Shown here one piece after another: positions 1 to 7,609 of a stretch of 32,156 nucleotides of DNA. The stretch is taken from NCBI RefSeq assembly GCF_007845645.1, contig NZ_VCQV01000048.1:1-32156 (forward strand), given 5' to 3'. The position numbers and the translations under genes were made by a program. This DNA is from Leekyejoonella antrihumi. Lineage in GTDB: Bacteria; Actinomycetota; Actinomycetes; Actinomycetales; Dermatophilaceae. Below the pieces are notes generated by a model that was not told the DNA's origin, searched no databases, and saw only the letters and a program-made list of their open reading frames with translations. Numbering within the stretch: the first letter of the stretch is position 1; each line of letters opens with the position of its first letter.

Positions 1-115
1 CACCCACCCGGACGACCCCAAAAACCCGCCGTTCTAGTCGTAACGCTCAAACGGCAGGAAACCCCGCTCAACTGGCCGGAAAATTAGCGCTCAAACGGCC
101 GACATCCAATTGACA
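1..115. mobile_element. Terminal region of an IS21-like insertion sequence
   Basis: Three near-identical short repeats with core CGCTCAAACGGC (44-55), CGCTCAACTGGC (65-76) and CGCTCAAACGGC (88-99) are spaced 21-23 bp apart. On the minus strand they read GCCGTTTGAGCG. Regularly spaced repeats just inside the end are typical of IS21-family termini, where they act as transposase-binding sites. On the minus strand the tip would begin TGTC, either near 104 or near 115. The open frame of the next gene extends leftward to exactly this area and then meets a stop (111-113), as expected if the element inserted into that gene. The istA/istB genes would lie left of the window, so family assignment rests on the repeat pattern only. 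Confidence 0.4.
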
Positions 116-1388
116 AAACACAGGGTCATCGGGCGGCGATCCGAGTGCCTGGCTGGCTGCCCTGGAGGCACAGATCGCGGCCGGCAGCATCGCCGGCATC
201 GACTGGCTGGACGCGGCGCGGTTGCTGACGGGCCCTGCCGGTGTGATCCTGCCGCCCTCGGTCCTACGCCCCTGGATCGGGGCCCTGATCACCCAGACGA
301 TGCGCTCGGTGGGCCACGCCTACACCACCCGCATCGAGGCCCTGTCGCTGTTGGTGGCCGACGGGTACACCCGGCCGCTGGTCTGCGACCAGGTCGACCA
401 GGTCACGGCGCAGCCTGCAGACCGCAGCGTCGTCGGGGTGCTCGCGGTGCTCGGCCACACCGCCGACCCGGTGGTCCTGCACTGGCTGATACGCCGTCTG
501 GGGCAGGACCGCGGACCGCGCCAATGGGGCGCGGCGATCGGGCTGCTGACCTCCATCGTGGCCGGCACCCTGTCGGCCGATCTGGTGCCCGCGCTGTCGC
601 AGACCATTGTGGCCTGCGCCGAGGACCGCGGACCGCGGTCGGCGCCCGCATTCATGCTGGCGCAGCGCCTGTCACCGGACCTGACCACCCGGGTGGTCGC
701 GCGACTGGGTTACCACCCGGCACCGGCCGAGACCGGCGCCCGGGTGCAAAGCCCCGACCACCTTGCGCAGTATGTCTACGCCGCCCGCGGGGTCTGCGGG
801 CGGAAGGATCCGATGCTGGAGCGGGCGCTGCGCGAGGGCCTATCGCCTGACTTCATCGAACGGCGACACCACGCGCTGTTGCTGCTGTCCTTCAGCCCTT
901 ACCGGGAAGTCCTGGCCCGCACCGCACTCGACCTGCTGGACAGCCCGTGCGACGGGTACGCACCCACCGCCGCTCACACCGTGTTGACCTACCTCGCCGG
1001 CCCCGACGAGGCAGGCCGGCTGCGTCGCCTGCTGTCCGGCCCGGACACCGCCCGACCCGGAAAGATACTGGTCGCCCTGGCACGCTCCGGCGGCGTGCCC
1101 GATGACGTCAGTCTCCTGGACCGCGCCAGGGATCCGGCGCAGTCGCCGGACGCGGTCTACGCAGCCGGCATGAGCGCCCACCCCGACCTGGCCACGATCG
1201 CCACCGTCGGCAACCTCGCGGGCACCCAAGCCCAGGCCGGCGCCCGCTGGTGGCAACGCACCGGCGGCGCGATCACCGACCTCCCGGCAACTCACCTGGC
1301 CCCGGCCCAGAACAGTCCCCGGGCATCAGCACGCCAGGATGCCACCACCACGCCCGTAGGCACCCAGACGGCACCGATCTTCTCCTAG
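114..1388 (+). CDS. 5'-truncated alpha-helical repeat protein of unknown function
   Basis: The frame is open from 114, but the first possible start codon in it is a TTG at 222. The 36 codons before it already look like protein (an amphipathic helix containing AWLAALEAQIAAG and IDWLDAARLLTG), so the true N-terminus is probably missing. From 222 the product is 388 residues. It is composed almost entirely of Leu/Ala-rich helices of about 20-40 residues, suggesting a HEAT/TPR-like superhelix, and has a C-terminal WWQRTGG motif. Similar helical C-terminal regions occur in actinobacterial XRE-type regulators, so a lost N-terminal DNA-binding domain is possible; that is inference. No TM segment or signal peptide is seen. 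The upstream IS21-like end is the likely cause of truncation. The ending after the motif is Pro/Thr-rich and probably disordered. Confidence 0.55.
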   Translation, partial: QNTGSSGGDPSAWLAALEAQIAAGSIAGIDWLDAARLLTGPAGVILPPSVLRPWIGALITQTMRSVGHAYTTRIEALSLLVADGYTRPLVCDQVDQVTAQPADRSVVGVLAVLGHTADPVVLHWLIRRLGQDRGPRQWGAAIGLLTSIVAGTLSADLVPALSQTIVACAEDRGPRSAPAFMLAQRLSPDLTTRVVARLGYHPAPAETGARVQSPDHLAQYVYAARGVCGRKDPMLERALREGLSPDFIERRHHALLLLSFSPYREVLARTALDLLDSPCDGYAPTAAHTVLTYLAGPDEAGRLRRLLSGPDTARPGKILVALARSGGVPDDVSLLDRARDPAQSPDAVYAAGMSAHPDLATIATVGNLAGTQAQAGARWWQRTGGAITDLPATHLAPAQNSPRASARQDATTTPVGTQTAPIFS

Positions 1389-2003
1389 CCCTAGTCGATC
1401 ATCGGGCCGTCAGCCAATGTGGTTCTCGTGGTCCTCACCGTTTTTCGCTACGTTTCGGCGATGATGTCGGCCGGCAGGCCGGACCCTCCCGACATCAACC
1501 CGCTGGCACCGGCCACTGCAGAGGTGATCCGACAAGACGACACGAGACCCGCCATGGCCCACCGGCCCGCGCTGCCATGGGGGATGCCGGGTGCGCGCAG
1601 GACCCGCTCGATCACCACTGGCTCGATCCCCGCCAGTGCGGATATCTCAGCACGGGTCTGACGCCATGCACGACCGGGTAGCAACCGAGTCGGCGCCTGG
1701 AATACAACATCAGCCCCCGGCGGAGCGGTCCCCGCAGTGACCCCAACGTGCTAGGGCAGGCGCCGCCCCAGGCCAGGGCAGCCAGCGGGTAGGGCGGTGA
1801 CGTGGGACTGGGCTCGGTGACTGGGAGACGGGCCATCGGGTTTTCTCATTCCACTAGAAACCAACCAGGCGGTTTGCTTTAATGGTGTGACCACCCTCGA
1901 CGGTGACTGTTTGGCACCGAGGCCGTGGGGGTGGCGCCGGTGGGCAACGGTGTTGTCGGGTGGGATTGGCCTGCGCGGTAACGAGATTAAGGGTGGTCCG
2001 CGG
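1389..2003. other. Intergenic region before the PfkB-like gene
   Basis: This 615-bp stretch contains no gene I can support. Small frames exist on both strands (plus 1419-1661, minus 1448-1684). The minus one has a helix-turn-helix-like stretch (ISALAGIEPVVIERVL) that could be a relic of a regulator, but there is no ribosome-binding site and the composition drifts after about 50 codons. The segment 1840-1890 is AT-richer, with TTTAAT at 1878-1883 as a possible -10 element for the downstream gene; no convincing -35 is visible. A GTG at 1887 could extend the PfkB-like protein by 39 residues, but that extension has no family similarity. Confidence 0.3.
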
Positions 2004-3077
2004 ATGATTGTGACGTTGACGTGTAGCCCGACGCTGGATCGCACCCTTGCCGTGGCCGGGGTGCGGCGTGGCCAGGAGAACTGGTCCGCGGACTCCGCCT
2101 TGGAACCGGGCGGGGACGGGATCACCGTGACCCGGGCCCTGCTCGCGCACGGCGCGCAGAGCACCGCGGTGCTGCCGATCGGGGGGGTCACCGGCCGGCA
2201 GATGACCCTGTTGTTGAGCGACGCCGGGGTGCCGTTCGCGCCGGTCCCGATCACCGGGTCGCTGCGAGTGGACACGGCTGTGGTCGAGCCGGGCGGCACC
2301 ACGACCACGTTCCATGAGCGGGGGCCCAGCCTGTGCGCCCAGGAGGCGTTCGCGCTGCTGGCGTGCACCGACGACCAGCTGCAGGGCGCGAGCCGGGATG
2401 AATCCGTGCCGGGTGCGGGCTGGTTGGCCGTGTGCGGCCCGCTGGCCACCGGGCTGCCCGAGGACTTTTACGCGACCGTGGTCCGCCGGGCCCACACCTA
2501 CGGGGCCCAGGTCGCCGTGGCCGTCCCCGGCCAGGGGCTGCGCCACGCCCTGGACGCAGGCCCCGACCTGGTCGCTGTCAACCGGGCCGAGCTGGCCCAG
2601 GTGGCCGGCGGCGACCTGCCCACCCTGGTCGAGGTGCGCCGCGCCGCCCAGGACCTGGTGCGGCGCGGGGTGCCGGTCGTCATCATCACGCTCGGCGCCG
2701 ACGGCGCGATGCTGGTCAGCGACCACGAATGCCTCCACGCCCGGGCGTCTGGGGTGCGACCGGTCTGCACGGCCGGCGCCGGGCCGGCACTACTGGCCGG
2801 TGTGTTGCACGCCCTCGACCAGGGCGCGCCTGCCGACCGGGCGCTGATGACCGGGGTGGCCTGGGGCGCCGCAGCCGTCCAGCAACCCGGCCTCCACCCG
2901 CCCGGTCCGGCCCAGACGGCTGCCAGCACCGTGAACCTCAGTCGGAGCAACGACGCCCTCCCTGATTCGGTCCTTCGCCCGGCGCAGCCACCACCGGGTC
3001 AGGCACGCGGTAGGCCGCGACCCCGACACCGGGCCGAGCGAGCCTGGTCTAACCCGGCGACCGCCCGGTCGGCCTGA
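2004..3077 (+). CDS. PfkB-family 1-phosphofructokinase-like protein, probably catalytically dead
   Basis: This 357-residue product has the fold signature of the ribokinase/PfkB family, closest to FruK/LacC. It starts MIVTLTCSPTLDRTL, where FruK proteins have their first strand and substrate Asp. It then has GGDG at 36-39 (family GGKG), an NRAE motif at 193-196 (family NxxE, Mg/phosphate), TLGADGA at 229-235, and an anion-hole motif CTAGAGP at 255-261. In active enzymes the last motif is GAGD and the Asp is the catalytic base; here codon 2784-2786 is CCG, giving Pro261. The Lys of GGKG is also lost. Active FruK would phosphorylate fructose-1-phosphate with ATP; this copy is more likely a pseudokinase, a sugar-binding or regulatory protein, or a decaying gene. 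The C-terminal 60 residues are Pro/Arg-rich and non-family. ATG 2004 is chosen because it matches the family N-terminus and has TAAGGG upstream. No fructose PTS genes are nearby. Confidence 0.75.
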   Translation: MIVTLTCSPTLDRTLAVAGVRRGQENWSADSALEPGGDGITVTRALLAHGAQSTAVLPIGGVTGRQMTLLLSDAGVPFAPVPITGSLRVDTAVVEPGGTTTTFHERGPSLCAQEAFALLACTDDQLQGASRDESVPGAGWLAVCGPLATGLPEDFYATVVRRAHTYGAQVAVAVPGQGLRHALDAGPDLVAVNRAELAQVAGGDLPTLVEVRRAAQDLVRRGVPVVIITLGADGAMLVSDHECLHARASGVRPVCTAGAGPALLAGVLHALDQGAPADRALMTGVAWGAAAVQQPGLHPPGPAQTAASTVNLSRSNDALPDSVLRPAQPPPGQARGRPRPRHRAERAWSNPATARSA

Positions 3078-3658
3078 CCTCGACGCCTCTTTCGTCCTTC
3101 GTCCCCGGGTGGGGTCGTCAGCGGGGGAGCGTCAGACCAGGGCAGGAACCTCCCGGCCGACACGGCGGCGCCGGTGACCAGGTCGTCGGCCTGCTGTCTG
3201 GCACAGGGATAGCTCCTGCTGCAGGGGGTGGTTGACCTGGTACCGAGAAAAGCTCAACAACTCTTAGCCCGTTAGACACGCCATCATCAATGCTGACCGG
3301 ATCTACGATTCTGTAGGAGATAGTACCTCTGTGCCATTTTACTGCCTTTAAAACGGGGCACGTTCTTTCCCGTCGAGAAGATCTGGCTGACGGCAGAATT
3401 ATGTAGGTAAATATTTGGCAAAATCTCTTCCCGAAGCTGATCCCTAAGGTCGATGATTCAGGAACGGAACGGATCACGTTCTGACAGTGCAAGATTCACT
3501 ACCAAGGAAAGCTCAGGAATCAGGGGCTTACTGTGCGGGGGTGGGGTTTCTTCTAGGTTCTTTGCTAGGAGTTTGCGACCCCGCTTAAAGGACTATTCAC
3601 GAGATTCGGGCGCGCTTCACGCCGCGAATTACGGTTTCGAAGAGTAAAGGGGACGACT
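3078..3658. promoter_or_regulatory. AT-richer leader upstream of the LamG operon
   Basis: No gene is supported in these 581 bp; a minus-strand frame at 3118-3492 lacks family features. Base composition falls clearly between about 3240 and 3640 relative to both flanks. An imperfect hairpin can form with arms GTGCC (3331-3335) and GGCAC (3357-3361) plus inner TTTTA/TAAAA (3337-3341, 3349-3353). Immediately before the next gene, AAAGGGGA (3646-3653) is a strong ribosome-binding site ending five bases before ATG 3659. The long leader suggests regulated expression of the giant protein. I cannot place a promoter confidently. Confidence 0.35.
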
Positions 3659-6600
3659 ATGTCCGCTCAGACTGTGTTTGATACTGCCCACACGCGGCAG
3701 TCCGGCCATGCCAGTGCCCCTCACCCGTTGCCTGAACTGACCGCGACCTCGGGGGTGCATGGGCTTTTGCGGCAGGTGGCGACCGTGGACCATCAGGGCA
3801 CGGTGATCGCCTTCGCCCGGGCCGCGACCGGACCTGATCTCTTCTACAACGTGCTGGACCTGAAGGTCTCGACCGCGGTGGACAATCTCGAGTGGACGGG
3901 ATTCGTCAAGCTCGACGTTCCGACGCAATTGCGCCCGGCCGGGTCGGGCATCGTGACCGTCGGCGACACCAACGGCACGATCTTGGCCGTGGCCGAAGCG
4001 CCGCTGGTCTTGGTGTCCGATGAGAAGTACCTGTACCTGCTGCAGCAGTCCAGTCGCGGCACCGTCCTGCTGAACAGGTTCATGTTCAAACGCGCGGTGC
4101 CTGCCGGCGGGGGCGTGGCGGTGCCGGTCCTCGAGCCCGTGTGGGAGGTGCGGTTTCAGCGGTCGGGAAAGGAGGATATTCCCGACGGTCCCCGCGACAC
4201 CCAGGGGTACACCGCCCCGGACGGGACCCCGTTCATCGAGCCGACCATCGAACTGCCGATGATCAAGAACCTGACCGACGGCCGGTTCGACGCACTGATC
4301 CTGCCCAATCAGTCCGGTACCGGGACGCGCTGGCAATTCGTTGCGGTCAACGCCCCCAACGGCACGCTCGACCTGTTCTCTTTCCCGGCGGACGAGAACG
4401 GCCTGCCCGATCTGGCCGGCGTGAAGCTGGCCGAGGGCGGCACCATCGACCCGGATGCCACCATCGCCCTGACCCTGGACCAGGACGGCGCCCAGATTCC
4501 CCTGGACCTTGCCGGCAGACCCAGCGCGACGCTGTACACCCTGCGGGAACGGGTCAAGGCGACCTCGGGCTCGGACCTGCTGCTCAAGCGGTCCGCCCGG
4601 GTGATGCTGGCCCAGCCGGTCCGGCGCACCGACGGCGCGCTGCAGATCGCCACTCTCGACCTCGCTTTGGGCACCGGGGGCCGGCTCGCGCGGCTGCCGG
4701 AAACCACCTCGGCCAGCCTGGTCCAGCCCGCCAACGATGCGCTCCAGTTCGCCAACGCCGCGTACCTGCAGCTGCCGGCCAGCCCGGCGCTGGCGCTGAA
4801 GGGGTCCTACCGGGCGGAGTTTTGGCTGTACCCGTCCAGTGCGGTGACCACCGACCAGTACATCTTCCGGGGCGACCCGGCGAACGGCGCGGCCAACGCC
4901 GCCGCGTACGTGATGATCACCCGTGACCTGCGGGTCGCCACCGGGTTCGGCACCGGCAGCGACGCCGTGTCGGCCAGCACCACCGCCGCCGTGATCACCC
5001 CGGGGCAGTGGGTCCACGTCCAGGTCAGCTATGACACCGCGGCCGCCCGCGGCAACTTCACGGTCCTCGTCAACGGTCGGCCGGTGGCGGTGACCGGCGC
5101 GGACAACACCGCCCTGCCGGCCGGTCAGCCGATCACTACCATCAGTGGATCCCATGACGGAATCGTGGGAATCCTCGACGGGCTACGACTATGGGATGTC
5201 AGCTCCGGCACCGCGGTGCCGGTCGGCGACTGGCCATTCGACCAGATTGACTACGACGCGAGCCCGCCGATCACCCCGGATCAGAGCACCAACCACAACG
5301 ACGCCGCCGTGCACGGCGCGGTGCTGGTCTCCTCGACGGCCCCGATCTCCACCGATACCGCCGGCACCCTGTACGTCGATGCTGACGGGCTGGCCAGCTA
5401 CGCCGGTGTGCTCTCCTTCGCCGAACCCGGTGGTTCCCCTAGCCTGTTCACCGGCTCGGACGGCCTGGTGCACCTGTACTACGCCGGCCTGCCGGACGGT
5501 GACCGGGATGGGTTGTTCTGTGTGGCGCAGTACGACGCCGAGAGCGCCCGGGCGGTGTGGCAGTCCGGCTGGACCGCGACCGCGGGCCCGGCCGCCCAGA
5601 CCGGCACCCTCCAGCTCACCGCGGCCCGGTCGGGCACCTTCATGAACGCCGCCACCATCACGATCCAACCGGCCGACGGTGCCGCGCTGTGCACAGTCGG
5701 CATCGACGACGGGCACGGCCGGGTGGAGACCTGGCGCGGGGTACCCCGGTCCCTGGACCGGTTCGTCGCGGTGTTGAACGGCACTGCTACCTCCGACCTG
5801 TTCACCCCGCTGTTTCGATCCGGCGGCGCCACCTTCTACGACTGCACCGGCAGCTACGCCCAGAGCCAGATGGCGGTCAGCTCGCCCGACACCTCCTCGG
5901 TGCTGTCGGTGCTGTCCCGGTTCCCGGCGGTGATGCAGCTGGCCAGCGCCGGCATCGACACCGTCACCGACACCACCTGCACGGTTCGGCTCACCTTCAC
6001 CGTGCCGCAGTGGACCGGGGCCCCGACGGTGACCCAGTCCTGGCCAGAGGTCTCGGTGTTCGCCGCGACCTTCTTGCAACAGCTCGGCGGTATCGCGCCG
6101 GGCTACGACTACTCCGACACCACCTCGGCGAGCGCGTCCGTGCACGGCCTGGCGACAGTGGACGCCGCCAACACCACCCATGACCTGCTCCTGCTCACTC
6201 CTGCCGGGGTCGCCGACCTGAAGGTGGCCATCGAGGCCGGGTCCCGGTCCGACCGGTGCACCATCCAGCTCAGCCTCGACGCCAACGGCCCGAAAACGGT
6301 TGAGCTGCGCGACATCTCCCGGGACCAGGTTGCGGTCGCGGCCGCGATCAACGCCAGCACGCTAAGCCTCTACGTGCTGGCCGTGACCGACGGGCTGAGC
6401 GCCGCGGCGCTCGACCAGCCCGCTGCCACCCCACCGGTGCGCGACCTGCGGGCCTGGGCGTTCCTGATCGCCGCCTTCGCCGAGGAACGCCTGGCGCCCA
6501 ATGCCAGGGTGACCCAGCAGGATCCGGTGCCGGCTGCGATCTTGCAGAGCGCGCAGCTGGCCTCGGGCGGTAAGACCACCACCTTGAGCGCCGGTTCCAC

Positions 6601-7123
6601 CCTGGTTCGGGCGCTGGCCGCCAGCGAGCCATCCAACGGCGGCGTCGCGCTGGTGGACAACACGACCGGCCCCGCCACCTTGAGCACCGCGGCTATCAAC
6701 GGCGGCTGGGTGCGGGTCAGCCCGCACAAGGCCATCGCGGTCAACGGCGCCAACGGCGTGGTCTGGGACATGGCGGCACCGACCTCCGAGACGTTGGCGC
6801 TTCCCGGCGACATCACGGTGGAGGCCTGGTGCAAGCCGGCCGGGGCGACCCCCGCCGGCGCCCGGCCGCGGCTGGTCGGCTACCACCGGGCCGGCAGCCC
6901 CGACTTCCCGGATCAGCCGATCCAGTGGGCCCTGGGCCTGCAGCCCGCACCGTCCCTGAACTTCACCGACAGTACCGCGATCAACGGGTCCTACGACCTG
7001 GACGGCACGGACTGCACCCCTGCAGCTGTGGGTGTGCCCGACTGGCACCGGAGACTCGGGCCAGCTCATGCGGCTGGCCACGGTCGGCGTCAGCCAGCCG
7101 TATCTGACCCTGAGCGTCAGTGA
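3659..7123 (+). CDS. Giant multi-LamG protein, N-terminal portion (frame breaks near 7010)
   Basis: This 1154-codon frame encodes the first half of a very large protein that continues in other frames to 10783; only about residues 1-1117 belong to the real product. It begins MSAQTVFDTAHTRQ with no signal peptide or TM segment. The first 340 residues are beta-rich and of unknown type. A concanavalin-A-like/LamG jellyroll follows at about 358-525, recognised by a strand with FWLYPSS, a WVHVQVSYD strand, NGRPVAV, DGLRLWDV and a closing WPFDQ. It ends with the HND motif typical of LamG linkers (about 546). A second LamG starts at about 1048 (ITVEAWCKPAG) and runs across the frame break. Such domains bind glycans or proteins. 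The strong ribosome-binding site at 3646-3653 fixes the start. It is the first gene of an operon with the gene at 10848. The last 37 codons before the stop (GVPDWHRRLG onward) are out-of-frame reading. Confidence 0.7.
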   Translation: MSAQTVFDTAHTRQSGHASAPHPLPELTATSGVHGLLRQVATVDHQGTVIAFARAATGPDLFYNVLDLKVSTAVDNLEWTGFVKLDVPTQLRPAGSGIVTVGDTNGTILAVAEAPLVLVSDEKYLYLLQQSSRGTVLLNRFMFKRAVPAGGGVAVPVLEPVWEVRFQRSGKEDIPDGPRDTQGYTAPDGTPFIEPTIELPMIKNLTDGRFDALILPNQSGTGTRWQFVAVNAPNGTLDLFSFPADENGLPDLAGVKLAEGGTIDPDATIALTLDQDGAQIPLDLAGRPSATLYTLRERVKATSGSDLLLKRSARVMLAQPVRRTDGALQIATLDLALGTGGRLARLPETTSASLVQPANDALQFANAAYLQLPASPALALKGSYRAEFWLYPSSAVTTDQYIFRGDPANGAANAAAYVMITRDLRVATGFGTGSDAVSASTTAAVITPGQWVHVQVSYDTAAARGNFTVLVNGRPVAVTGADNTALPAGQPITTISGSHDGIVGILDGLRLWDVSSGTAVPVGDWPFDQIDYDASPPITPDQSTNHNDAAVHGAVLVSSTAPISTDTAGTLYVDADGLASYAGVLSFAEPGGSPSLFTGSDGLVHLYYAGLPDGDRDGLFCVAQYDAESARAVWQSGWTATAGPAAQTGTLQLTAARSGTFMNAATITIQPADGAALCTVGIDDGHGRVETWRGVPRSLDRFVAVLNGTATSDLFTPLFRSGGATFYDCTGSYAQSQMAVSSPDTSSVLSVLSRFPAVMQLASAGIDTVTDTTCTVRLTFTVPQWTGAPTVTQSWPEVSVFAATFLQQLGGIAPGYDYSDTTSASASVHGLATVDAANTTHDLLLLTPAGVADLKVAIEAGSRSDRCTIQLSLDANGPKTVELRDISRDQVAVAAAINASTLSLYVLAVTDGLSAAALDQPAATPPVRDLRAWAFLIAAFAEERLAPNARVTQQDPVPAAILQSAQLASGGKTTTLSAGSTLVRALAASEPSNGGVALVDNTTGPATLSTAAINGGWVRVSPHKAIAVNGANGVVWDMAAPTSETLALPGDITVEAWCKPAGATPAGARPRLVGYHRAGSPDFPDQPIQWALGLQPAPSLNFTDSTAINGSYDLDGTDCTPAAVGVPDWHRRLGPAHAAGHGRRQPAVSDPERQ

Positions 7124-7609
7124 CGACTCGACCGTGGTCGCCAGCTACGCCAACGGCGCGCTGACCGCGACCAGCACCGCCCGGCTCGCCAAGGGTGTCT
7201 GGCGGCAGATCACCGCGACCCTGGCAAAGCAGCCCGACGGCAACCTCCGGCTGCGGCTCTTCCTGGACGGGGTCCCGGCCGGGGACGAGGCAGGCCCACC
7301 GGTCACCTTCGCCAAGGTTCCGGGAGCGTTGACGGCCGGCGCGACCCGGTCCGCATTCCCCATGCAGGCCAACGGTATTCTCATGTGGGCCAAGGCGCTG
7401 ACCGCCGACGAGGTGGCCACCACGGTCACTATCGCCCCGACCCCGACCGACCCCGCCCTGGTGATCGCCTGGTACCTGATCGACGGCGAGGGCACCTCGG
7501 TGACCAACGTCGCGGTCGAGGGCTTCCCGTCCGTGTCGCCGATCCAGAACCAGGCCAGCCCGCCGTGGTCGGGCGGCGGGGTCTACGCGGCCGGTTGGGC
7601 GATCAACGT
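7014..7609 (+). other. Out-of-frame central segment of the giant LamG gene
   Basis: Between about 7014 and 7609 the coding signal moves to the third plus frame, one base later than the flanking halves. It reads PLQLWVCPTGTGDSG, then a LamG core (ITATLAKQPDGNLRLRLFLDG and ILMWAKALTADEVA) and WYLIDGEG. At 7605-7612 the frame returns: AIN (ATC AAC) continues as DYGLSGGTTPLL in the original frame. A net +1 followed by a -1 shift restores the frame, so one gene from 3659 to 10783 (2,374 residues) is the ancestral state. Either two indels have inactivated it or they are assembly/sequencing errors. The segment completes the second LamG domain (about residues 1119-1317 in the joined protein). Confidence 0.7.

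Noticed and set aside
1448-1684. Small minus-strand frame with an HTH-like stretch
   Set aside because: No ribosome-binding site, only about 16 residues look HTH-like, and the remainder is non-specific. Not strong enough to call a gene.
3118-3492. Minus-strand frame of 124 codons in the LamG leader
   Set aside because: No ribosome-binding site and no family features. The low GC of the segment by itself makes open frames less informative.
3629-5155. Long minus-strand open frame opposite the LamG gene (508 codons)
   Set aside because: Gly/Arg/Gln/His-rich translation typical of antisense high-GC DNA; it lies opposite strong LamG coding and has no family motif.
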